From Brachycybe producta (taxonomy: Eukaryota; Arthropoda; Diplopoda; Playtdesmida; Andrognathidae), in NCBI GenBank assembly GCA_036925085.1, contig JAUPFP010000035.1:497501-561500 (forward strand): a stretch of 64,000 nt of DNA, in the 5' to 3' direction. Of this stretch, positions 37,401 to 49,400 are shown one piece after another (within the stretch, counting starts at the first letter, position 1; every line of letters starts with the position of its first letter). A program made the translations under genes and the position numbers. The notes under the pieces are model-generated. The model did no database searches. It was not told the DNA's origin and saw only the letters and a list, made by a program, of their open reading frames with translations.

Positions 37401-40400
37401 TACAGTACACAAGACAATTATTTCTTTTGTGTGGGTGGCAGCAGACAATTTGATTAAACGACTTTTTTTATATATCAAGGTGTGGTGTTGGTAGGACTTT
37501 TAGAACGAGGTCACCTTGTAGAATTAAGGAGGGGCACAGTGGGGCCCCTCCTCCACCTCTCTCGTGGGACTTGTTTGATTACTAGTGATTAGAAGTTTAT
37601 CTCTAGTGGTGTGTGGCGTGTACATTTTTGATACCTGTCATTTAGATTTTATGTACGTGGCAATTAGTTTCCTAACATGGGTCTTGTTATAAAACTGTCA
37701 CACGGGGCCAGCAATTTATTGAGAAGTTGGCCTGATTCCCACTTGGTAAATCCGTGGATTAAACTAAAAGTCAAAGAGTTTTATCATTTTCTATAAATTC
37801 ACTGCAGGCAGTGTAGGCCTACAATGTATTGTGAGTTACAATACATGATAAAACTATGGGTGCACTAGAGAACGCCTAGCTATCTTGAATTGTTAGTCAG
37901 TAAATAGTAATTACTAATTACTGTCAGTCTCTCTAAAGGCCTTGTTACAAACATACGACTAAGTGCGACACAAACGGCAGTATGGGAGAGTGACGTCATA
38001 CACAGCGTCATTTTCATATCACTTTTCCGTATTGCGGTTTGCGCCGCACTTAATCGTATTTTCGTAACCAGCCCAGATTTTTTTTATTTTTTTTTTTTAT
38101 TAATATGGATTATTAAAAAAAATTTTACAAAGATGTTTGCAAAAGTGAGTAATAATAACATTGTTAATTGTTAAGTTGTTAGTAAAATAATTGCAAAATA
38201 AGAAATGTTAATAAACATTCAAATTTGAAAATAATACATTTAAGCACTTTTAAATTTTTAATTTAACATTCTGAACATAAACACGAGTTTTGCAACCTTT
38301 TCAGTTCCCAGAGCAAATCAGTGCCTCAGAGGTAGACTGTGTTAAGTCACTTTAAAAAATAAAAAAACACGATTTTACATCTTCATAAGATGTAAAATTT
38401 GTGTTTTTTAAACAGCTTGTCAAGTTCTATCGGCGGTGAACAGTGTTAAGTGTTAGATGGTGGTATGCCATGTTAAGTCCTATTCCTTCAATGAAGAGGA
38501 AAACTTTCAAATGCCTCCACTGTAAAATTTAGTTTTGGTGATTTAACACAGTTTACCTCTGAGGCTCTTAAATGGATTACTATTACTATAGATATCTATG
38601 TGTCCCTTTAGTGATTTCCACCTGTCAATTTGGGGATACTTCCTCAAGCATATCTTCCGAAAAAATAATGCATAATTATTGAAAGGCCTACCACCGGACT
38701 TTATTTTATAAACATAAAGAAAAATGCTGGGAATTGTTTTCTTTTTATTGTATAATTTAAATGTTTCAATAAATGTGAATTTTTTTTAAAAAATCATTTG
38801 ATTTAAATCAATGTGATTTTAAATCACTGCCACCCTGCTGGGGGTACGGTATTGCTCGGAAACCAAAATAGTATAGCTTGCCGCACACTATACATCGGAT
38901 AGGAACGGAATGGAACAGTCGCAATCGGAACCCTTACGAACGGAAACGCGTTTTTTCCGCACATTAGGCCAGAACTGGCGATCGGAATTCATCTCAGTCT
39001 GATCTAAAATTGGATGATGGTGTAGTGAGGAGAGTTTGCACGTTGTGCCAGCGCATGCGCATAGTTTCGGAATCAGTCAAAATATTTCCTTGCTGACAAA
39101 CGGATTCGTTCCTTTCCGTTCCGACATGGCGTTTCTGATCCGATTCAAGTTAGTGTGCGCGTATCTTCTTTTTGAAATGCTTGTTATCAAAATATTCCGA
39201 TTCATTCCGATCCGATGTAGTGTGCAGCATGCATTGTTAAAAATACATTGAATAATAGAAAGTTATACTAAAATGTGCAGCAACTGGGAACATTTATTTA
39301 AAAATGTGTGCAATGTGTAGTGTTGCCTATATTTAAAAATCAAATTGGGAACCGGAATTTTTATCGTATTTTGTTGTATTTTTTGTTGGTATTTTAAGTT
39401 ACGTATATTTCGAACCGTGGCATTTCTCGTCTCAGAAGTCGACCTTATCTTTTCTCTTTGAAAAGTTGAACACAAACTCATTCCACTCCATGTCTAGTGG
39501 CTTAAATTCAGATATATAGTCAATTATTCAGTTGTTAAACTTAGTGGCGGTGGTGTCAAGGAACCAACTTAACGGGTATTCAGAATCTTATCTTACATTC
39601 TAGTTTTATTAGAATTATATCAAATTTAACATTATTTATGCCATCTTGGGTAACCAATCGACGTGATACACTACAGTTTACAGTATGTGTTTTATGCCGT
39701 CTTTATTGAAAAAGGATGTTGACTCGTTGAGCTTTTCAGTTTTTTAGTCTCACTCTGATATTGTGTGTGTGTGTATCTCTGAAGTTTTAACTTTAATCAT
39801 ATTTCAAAGTATCCTTCTATTTCTGCCAATTGAAGAAGGTTTTAAAAAGAACGTTTATTAAATGAGTGATCCCTATTAATTTGACAACATTTGCCTGTAA
39901 GTCAACAATAAATTTGACAGCATGTTGATAAGAAGTTGAATCAACTATGATGTGTCACATTATTGTCTTGCTTTAGAAACGTAATTTTATATGCTCAGAT
40001 TGTACAGCTCCAGAGCTCATCTCATTCATTTGTAGTGTTAGGTTGACATCCACTGCGTGCTAAACTGTTCAGTTGCTAGGCCCAGTGGGCAAACGCCATC
40101 ACGCCAAAAGCATGCTGTAGTAGGGCAAAAGAACAGTATGTAGAAACTAAGTGTGACCGGAGTCACATATATAAATAAAACAACCCACAACAGTTTTTAT
40201 CTTTCAGACTCCTTTAGTTTGGCGATGCAATCGAATCGATCGTTACAGACACTGTTCACTCTCCAGTCAATTATTACATGGCACTGTTCAGTTACAACAT
40301 TCAAGCATTACAATTAGGTCTATGCCTTCGATTATGAAAATACTTATAGGTTCAAACCTTCATTTAAAAACAGAATAAATCTAAATAGGCCTATGCCTTC

Positions 40401-43400
40401 ATTTAACAGAACATATAGGCCTAAGCCTTGAAGACAGTTCCAAAAGGAACTGTCACTAATGTTACATTTCTGTTTCCCTTTTAGACTAGACTGAATCATT
40501 TTCAAAGTCAGCTTTTATGTGTTGTCAATTCAAAATTAACTGAAATATTTACTAACTGAAAAATATAAAAAACCCAATCATCTGTTAATGATTTGAAATT
40601 ATCCAATAAACGAGACATTCAACAGTGGATATTTTTGAACTCAAAATAACAAAAACAATTAAAAACTGTTTTTGCCACTCCTACTGCGATATGTGAAACT
40701 TAAAAGTTAATGTTGGACTACAAAAACAATTGTAACGGTTTCTCAAACTATAAATTGAAATATGATCTTGTGCTGTATTGTTTTTAAAGTGAATCACCCA
40801 ATAACCTGTCAGCAAAGGCTATAAATTTAAACTTTTGCAGAGAAGAACAAAACCGTTACAATATAACCGTAGAATATTTCTTTTAGTGGGATATAAAATT
40901 CAAATTTGAATTATGGATTATTTTAAGTTTATTTTGTGACCACACCGGTCACATAAGTGAACTAAGGCTGGTTTCACACTGTCCGGGTGTCATTGCCCGG
41001 ACGGGAAGCGTCTGGATGCTGTCTTCACATGATAAAGGATATGTATCCAAGTGTCTTCTGGAGTCTTCCGAGTGTTTTCTCGGTATTTGGAGCATGTTTT
41101 TCGCGGGTTGAGATGAATTGCAGACACGAAAAACCTGTTGTGCTCGCACCAAGAAAGCGTTTGGACAACTAAACATCCGGTTCATGTGAAGGCATGCATT
41201 GTACACTGTTGTATGCTAGAGTGCAGTCCAGGCAAACGCTTGTCCGAGACCCGGAGGTTTATAGCAGGGCGATCCGAGTGTTTTCAACACCCGGATGGAG
41301 ATATGCCTGATTCCGGATATTGTGAAAAACTCCATGCGTTCTTCCCATGTATAGGTATTTTTCCTGGGTAATGGACAAAAACTAGGATGGGCAAAACCGG
41401 GACCGTGTGAAACCAGCCTAGGATCTTAGAAAATCGAATAAATCATAACATCAAAGGACGCCAGACTGTTGCATCTGGTATCGTAACTCAATCGAGAGAC
41501 ATTGATCAGGTCAGATGACTGAACTTCCGTTATGAGAAGTTACTTTTAGAAAGAAGTCCAACTATACGTTATGGAATGGCATTTCTGCATGTGGGTTTGA
41601 GAGTAGCGCCATATTATGATCTTATTTTTATAAACGTTGTGACCTGTTTCCTATACAATAGAATACAATACCCCGTATGAAATTACTCCAGAATAATGAG
41701 GGTGAAAACTGACTAGTGTGCCATATTTTTCAAAGTCGAGACACTCAATCACATTGTTTTCGTATCCGCGTTTTGTCTTTTTTTTTTTTCCTTCGGTGAA
41801 TTTATCGCAGTCATTGACCGTAAGGGTTGCTAAGGACAACCGAAACGTATCGTTTGTCCAGTTGTCCACTTCTCTGGTACTTTAGAAATGACTTCTCTGC
41901 TGTTGCTATGACACCAGAAAATGACGTCATGCACTATTTTCTATGCTACATTTATAAGCAAGACGTATTAGGCCTACTTCTTTTTTTTTTAATCATTTTA
42001 AGAGGAAATTTGGAAGTTTTCTTGGAAGCTAGAACAGTAAATGGATGTGGACTTAAGTTAAGGTTATTTTCATAACTAAAGGCCGTATTCACAATGTAGG
42101 GCTCATATTAATTATCACCAGGGTCAACGGTTTTATGAAAATGCATATTCTTTTTGCTGCTTTATATTTCATGCTGTGTCAGATTTAAACACGATTCATG
42201 TGATATGAAGTCGAATAACACTAGTTTTATTTTGCATATGCTTGCATATTTAAGGGTATTTGTATTTTGCATGCATATTTTGGGAATTTTACATGTTAAG
42301 GGCATATTTAACACTTTTTTTCTACAAAAATTAGGATTTTTCTATTTTAGTTCAAGAAACTGAACAAATTTTCAGTCATTCAAGATCTGCAAGACAATTT
42401 AAAATGTGCTACTGGGAATACTTCCAAAGAAGCAACAAAGAAATTGTCAACTGTATTACAAAAAATAAAAGGTTAAAAGAGCTCCAGAAGATTTGTGCAG
42501 TTTTGAATGGTGAAAATCTTAATGAAGATATCAGTTTGTCTTTTTCTGATATTGCTTCTTTTAAGCGGTACCAGTCACATCTTGTGATGTAGAACGTACT
42601 TTCTCGAAGTATAAAGCACAGGCATTTAGAAATCGGGAGGAACACAAGTTGGCTCCGCCCTTTTTAAGACGACCGGCAACTTCTAATTGGTTGGTTATGT
42701 AGTCTGCCGTCACATGCTCCGCCCATTTCAACATCGAACCACACAACAAACCAATTAGAAGCTCCCGGTCGTCATAAAAAGGGCGGAGCCAACTTGTGTT
42801 CGTCCCGATTTCTAAATGCCTGTGTATAAAGCTATACTCCATAACAATCTGCATAATTTTAAACTTCAAAATTTGAGAATGTTTTTTGTTGTGTATTGCA
42901 ATCTCAAAAAAAAAAATTATTGTGCAAATGATATCCAATAGTGCATATTTTGTGGGCATATTTTAGGATTTATGACAGCATATTTGCATGTATATTTCTT
43001 TGATTTTTAGGACATGAAACCGTTGACCCTAATTATTACATAACATAAACAGCCCGTTAAATGAGTTATTGTTTTCGTGCAGTGATAGGGGCCCATATTG
43101 ATCTTATGAAATTACTTCGCATTTCAAATACTATTCTAATTTTTAACAATTTGATTTATGGTTAAATGAACGCCAAATAGACTTTTTTGTGAACGTATTC
43201 GTAAGTAAATCAATAAATCGGATTCACTTTCAATGAAACGTTTGTATTTCATTTGATAACGTTCTTGTGAATTCTATTGATGTTAAATGTATTTTCAATT
43301 GCTCGCGTGTTTATCACTCAATTTTTATTTTAACAAAACTGTAAACTAAAGGTGAGTTTAATCTGTGGAAGGGGATGAGATATGGAAAACACGTAAAGAC

Positions 43401-46400
43401 AAACTTTATTTTAACTTCCAGTTAAACGGACTAAAGTTGTGTCAACGTTGTCTTTAGCAAAATTTTATCTTCAGACTAGAAAATGTTGCAAAAACGATTA
43501 AAATATTGCTGGGCTCATGTTGCAAGCACTCGCTTAAAGAGCATAGACTTAGGGATCACCCAAACCGACACGAGAGCAGTAGTTGGAAGGTCGCGCGGGA
43601 CATTTACCGCCATATGTTGGATGTCCCGCGACCTTCCTATTACCGCCTTTCCAAGTCTCGCGTTGGTTTGGGTGATCTCTTAAGTGGCGATTCACTGTAA
43701 TGTTTCCTTCAATTAATTGCAAGACTTAAGTGTTTTTTTAGTATGCGCTAATCTTCGGGGGGGGGGGGGTTGCAAGAAACGGTGCAAGATTCAGAGCAAT
43801 ATGTAAATTATTTCTTGTACGAAATCTTGCGAGAAAAATAGCCAGTGTGATCGCCGCTTTATATTTGTTTCCTAAACAATTTTGCGGGAAGGAAAAAAAA
43901 AAACCAGTCAGTGTACATATAGATAAGCAAAAAAAAAAAACTTCCTTCCTAGTTAAACTAAGTACAGTAAGTCCTGAAGAAATTATTTTGACTTGTGAAG
44001 TTCTGACTCATAATAATAAGGAACAAGGAACTAGAATTTGGAAAGAAGGGAATAAAAGTGGTTTTTGTTACAGGTACAGATGTATAAATATTGATTGATT
44101 ACTTTATGTTCATATTACTCCTTTGTGATAGTCTGTTCTCTCAGTTCTATCCACTAGAGTTACATTTGCAACATCCTGCCATACACACTTCTAGCCGGGG
44201 TAAATTGCAGTGAAGGTGATGCAATTTTTTTTTTCACAGTGGGAATCAGACCTTAGGAGGAGAAGAAAAAAAATGTTTAGTCAACTCTTACTATGCATGA
44301 CATGCATAATGTCAAAATGTACGTTTCTCATTCTTCGTCCAGCGTTGGCGGGGTGTTTTTTTTTTTTTGGCAGGTTTTACCAGTTTATATTGTGCCAATA
44401 CGTTGTTCTTCACTTCCGCATTATTTTACAAATATCGCACAATGAATCTGACAGAAATGGAATGCTTACCTTTAAGTTTTTTTTAATGAATGGAATTATG
44501 CATTTGTTTTGAATCTTTTATTTTTTTTCTGTTCAATTCAACTTAACAACAGAACGAAAAATGAGAAAGTTGACTATCTGGTTAGTCAACTTTTAACAAC
44601 TGTTTCTTCTGTACTGGAAAGTATCAAATGAGCAGCACCTTTTAATACAAATGCAGATTGTGATGTGATATTGTAGTAAACAGTCATATCACACACATCA
44701 TCACATGGATGGTAACTTGTTTTGAAAACTGTCACCAGCCATGAATACAAACAACAAATAAAATTAAATTATAATAATTGCATTCTGAAATCTTAAAAGT
44801 TTTTAATTGTTGCACCCAGAAAACGCATCACATCAGAAGCAGGAAGACGGGAGAATTCACTGATAATTAGTTATGATCCGTTGACAATAGAGCAGGTCCG
44901 TGTTTGGCATGAAAACGCAAAGCACAGCAAGTTCCAGTACACGAATGTGCACGTAAAAAGGTAAAAACGGACTAGCCTGATTGTGAGGAGATATTCAGGT
45001 AGAATTGGAAACGCTGTGTGACGAATAACAGCATTGATGTCATCTGTAAAACTTTAACATGGAATCAATTACACTTTCTACTTTAATGAATCATTTAATA
45101 AAGAAAAATATCTGTGTGCAATATAAATATTGCATACAGATTTTTAAAAGTTATTAATGTCAGGCTTTTCCTCCATAACTTTCTCATCAATTCTGCTTGG
45201 CTTAACGCCCTTTGCAAGAGAGTTCTATTGTCTTACCACCCTAGGAACAAATAGCTATTAATAGGAATCGATCCACGTAAAAAAAGCTCTCCAATTTTGT
45301 TAGTTGTCATCAATTCAAGTACAATAATGCCCTGCACAGTTTACTTGGAGTTGGTTTAGCTAGGCAGGAGCTCTCTAGTAGCCACTTAAAAATGTTAAGA
45401 CTATAATCTGTTCTCCTTGCAAGTAAACTGTTCCAATCAAGCTTCAAAAAGCATTTTTGTAACACTTGTTAATCTCATATTTGCCACAAACAAGCTTAGC
45501 AGCCCTATATTGTACAATGTCGAAAACAGAATGAACTGTGCAGTACTGTGCGAACTCTGCATGGTGGTGCAATATTCTAGATGGAGGTGTACCAGTGACT
45601 TGTAAACAATATGTTCAACATGTGGCTTCAAAGACAGTTTAGAAGTAAGCTTTATCCATGTATTGTTATGAGTCTACACTCTTAAGAGTGGAATGGACCC
45701 TAGTGTATGTGGAAACACTATTGGATTCCTTCTCCTAGCTATCCTCAACATACAACATTTTTGTTTATTAAATCGAAGTTGCCATTGAGCTATTGAGAAT
45801 CTGTGGGCCATCTGCAAGATCAGATTACAAAAAATGGACTGTACCACGCAAACGAAAACGGTGGAAGCAGTAATGCAGGTGTGGATTCGAGAAGAGACAA
45901 TCAAGGGTATTTGCAAAAATTTAATTGATTCCATGCCAAGAAGAGTTCAGGCAGTCATTACAGCGAAGGGGGGACATATTTCATATTAAATATTTGCAAG
46001 AGAACCTTGTATATGCATCTTAAACTAATTTTATTTAAAATACATGATATTTACGAAAAAATTCTCAGTGTTCACATTAATTCGCACAATACTGTATTGT
46101 GTCATCAGTGAATAGCCGGCAGTTACTGCTAACGTGAATGATAAGGTTATTGATGAATAAAAGAAGAAATATCTTGTTTGTTGCAAATGTTTTGACTAGA
46201 GGTGGACGAATCCTAAATTTTCTCGAATCCGAATTCTAAAAGGTTCTGGAATCTGTCGAATCTGTCATATAAGAATCTTATATTAAAAGATACAAATGAA
46301 TGAAATAATATTAAATATTAAATTATTAATAATAAAAAACAGTGGTCGCGCCAAAGTGATGATATTGGTGATCCGGGTATACCACCGAAATTGCAACAAT

Positions 46401-49400
46401 CGCCGTTTTTTGTGAGTGAACGCTTCTGTTGGACTTCAATGGACTTAAAACTAATTTCACCAAAGTTTTTAACAGTTTTTTAAAATTAAGATTCGACAGA
46501 CGAAAAAAATGTGAAGATTCGAGTTTTCGAATCGCGAATATTTTTCAAGATTCGTGGGATTCGAGGATTCCAATGTGACATTTCTAGTTTTGACTCTACT
46601 GTTTTATTGTTTTTAAACAAGCAAATCTGTATTATATTTGGTGCACTTGTAAGCTACTAATTAATGATATGTACATAATTATACAGTTGATGTTAATTTT
46701 ATTCTGTTTTTTTTTTTCTTTTTTCTTGTTGCAGGTTGCTCTGAATGGCCTGGAAATTTTAGTTCATTTTGTGGATAGGATAGAAGATTTTCATCCATAT
46801 CTATCTACGGGTAAAAAAACAAAATCTCTGTTCCTCATCTCATTCGTTTTCCCAATTTAGATTTAGATTTAAGAGGGAACTGCGCGGTGGTCGTCGTCGT
46901 CGGAAAACAAACTAGCCTCGAGAATTATTATAAATGACATAATTTTCTGACTGATTATTCGCCTAAATGAGTTAATGAGACCAGTTGCATAAAGCAGAGG
47001 GGAGAGAAGGAGGAGAGGGGGTGGAGTCAGTGGCGTAACTAGTGATAGACATGTGACCAATTTCCGTTCCCAAATGATGTTTCCATTGTTTTATTTTCAC
47101 GCATGTTGGATTTAATGCATAATTTATATTTCTTGGCGCCTGACACAATTGGTTGCACTTGACCTCCGACTTTCCCATCAGTGACATCACACACACACAA
47201 CAAAGAAAAATACACGCGTTTACTGTACAAACTCAGAGGAAGATAGCTTGGCTCCATTTGAAGACGACGAAGTTCGTACGATCGCTTTACGAATTTGTTT
47301 TTATGGATGCCTCGGAAAATGTCTTGTTATGCCCGACAAAAGTTCAACATGAATTTGAGACAACAACACAACAAAAATGCCAGAAAAAGCAGAGTTTGAA
47401 AACAAAGCAAAACTGAAACAACTGTCAGCAGTACTCAAGACAAACCCATAAGAAATCTGCGACACACAATACAAACAAATTGCGTTTTGTTTCTATGGCT
47501 GTGTCTGAATAAACGTGCACAATAGTCTTTGCTTAAATAACTTATGCAACTGTTCTGTTATTGTTTTAATACTAACTGTGCATGCCTACTTGCACTGACA
47601 AGGGTTGACAAAATGTTGCATAGTACCGAGACAAAACACCAACCTTTTGATGTTCACTGACTTGAGCCAGAACATGGAATTAGATTGTTAAATTACAGAC
47701 AAAACAAAACACAAAATTGGCAGCAGTGTTTTAGATTTGTCTTGAAACACTGAATTTCTGTTTTGTTGCCGATGCTTGATTTTGATGAAGAAGAAAAAAA
47801 ATTAATTTTACTTACGTAGGATGGAGTAAAGTAAAACCACCAGTTTAATTAATCAATTGTAAAAAAAAGACTAATATAAATACTAAACGAATTATAGAAT
47901 TATAAGAGAAAATTTTATGTTTCTAATGTTTTTTAGTAATTGACAAATGATAATATAAATTATTAGAAAACAAATAGAAAAAATATCACAAAACACACAG
48001 CTTTTGGCCACATTTTAGACTAGCCTAAAATGTAGCCAAAAGTTGACACGGGCTCGGTCAGTTATTTTCATTACACATTCACATATATTTGTGTGGACCC
48101 ACCTGCACCTGAACAAGTTATTTTGGTGGTAGTGTAGTGCTTTTAAATGGACAGTTTTACTCTGCCCTATTTTAAATGATGAAATAAAAACCCATTCATT
48201 CAGACAATGCTTTATTTCATCATTTTTTTTTAAATTAATGTGCATTGTATTATTCAACTTTGAAAATTATTTTATTGTGTTTATTCATTTATTATGAACA
48301 ATTGATATATTTAGTACAATGTGTGGAACTGCGATAATTATTGTTTAAATTATAATTTTAAATAAATCTTTGAATTTATTTCAAAACTCTAAATGTTACA
48401 AGTTGATTAATATATTAAAATTTCCATGTGAATTAAGAAATTTCATTTTTTTCCCGTTGTTGTCGTCGTCTGATTGCCTTTAAAGCTCTTAAAGACAACT
48501 AGGCTTATGAGAACGGACTTATAAGACACCCTGTATATATTTATTTTTTAAAATTTTGTTATTAATTAAAATAATTATAATGAGATCGCGAATAACGATT
48601 TAAATAAACCAGCGGATGAATTGATGGTTTAAATTTACATTGGTTCATAGCATTTCATTTATAAGTTATACAATGAAACGTAAAATTATTGCAGAGTGTC
48701 TCTAACGAGTGTATACAGCGTTTAACCATTACTGAAAACGACTCGTTTTCAGTTTGCAATTTCTGCTTCTGGTGACTGTAGAGCTCAATTAATTGTTTAA
48801 GAAACTCTGTAGAAACTCGTGTGCGTGTTTTTTAAAAAAATTACGTGGTTTGTACACTGTATATTTTTCATTAAGCTGATAATAGTTACACATAATATAT
48901 ATATGTCACAAACTAATGTATTATAATGCACCCAAAAGGGGATGGAATTGAATTGTCGTTTAGCATTTTATCCAAACTTATGGGCTTAATTGAAATATTT
49001 CTATTTTGTCAGATCTAGTTTAGTTTTTATTCTGTTTATAATTAGAGCGTTTCGCGCCCTGTACGTGGCAAAGCGAGCTCAACTGGCCCCCTCCTTGGTC
49101 CGTCTTTTTGTTAAGTTTTTTTTTTTAAATGTATTTATTTTTATTTTTCAGTATTACCGGCGACCGTCGATCGCTTGGGGGACAATAAAGACCAGGTAAT
49201 AATCTGAGTATTATACAGTACTAAGATAACTTTGTCAAAAGAGAAGACGAATACACTTCTCCTTTTATAGAAAACAAAGTCGCTCTTTATCTAGGTTAAA
49301 CGCAGGTATAAACTATTACCTAACAGCGAAACAAACGACCGACCGGCTTATTTTTTTGTCAGAAGTGAAGGGGTGTTACAATACAGAATAAATAATAATA

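Larger units (their letters stand above)
42119..43031 (+). mobile_element. hAT transposon remnant, 913 bp
   Basis: Terminal inverted repeats CAGGGTCAACGGTTT and AAACCGTTGACCCTA. Flanks ATTATCAC (42111-42118) and ATTATTAC (43032-43039) match at 7 of 8, an 8-bp target duplication. The interior still holds the C-terminal part of a hAT transposase, so this is an internally deleted derivative, later hit by a MITE at 42618-42823. Confidence 0.85.

Noticed and set aside
47153-47416. 87-codon plus frame between CLASP exons
   Set aside because: No similarity to CLASP or any family I know. CLASP exons 2 and 3 join perfectly without it.
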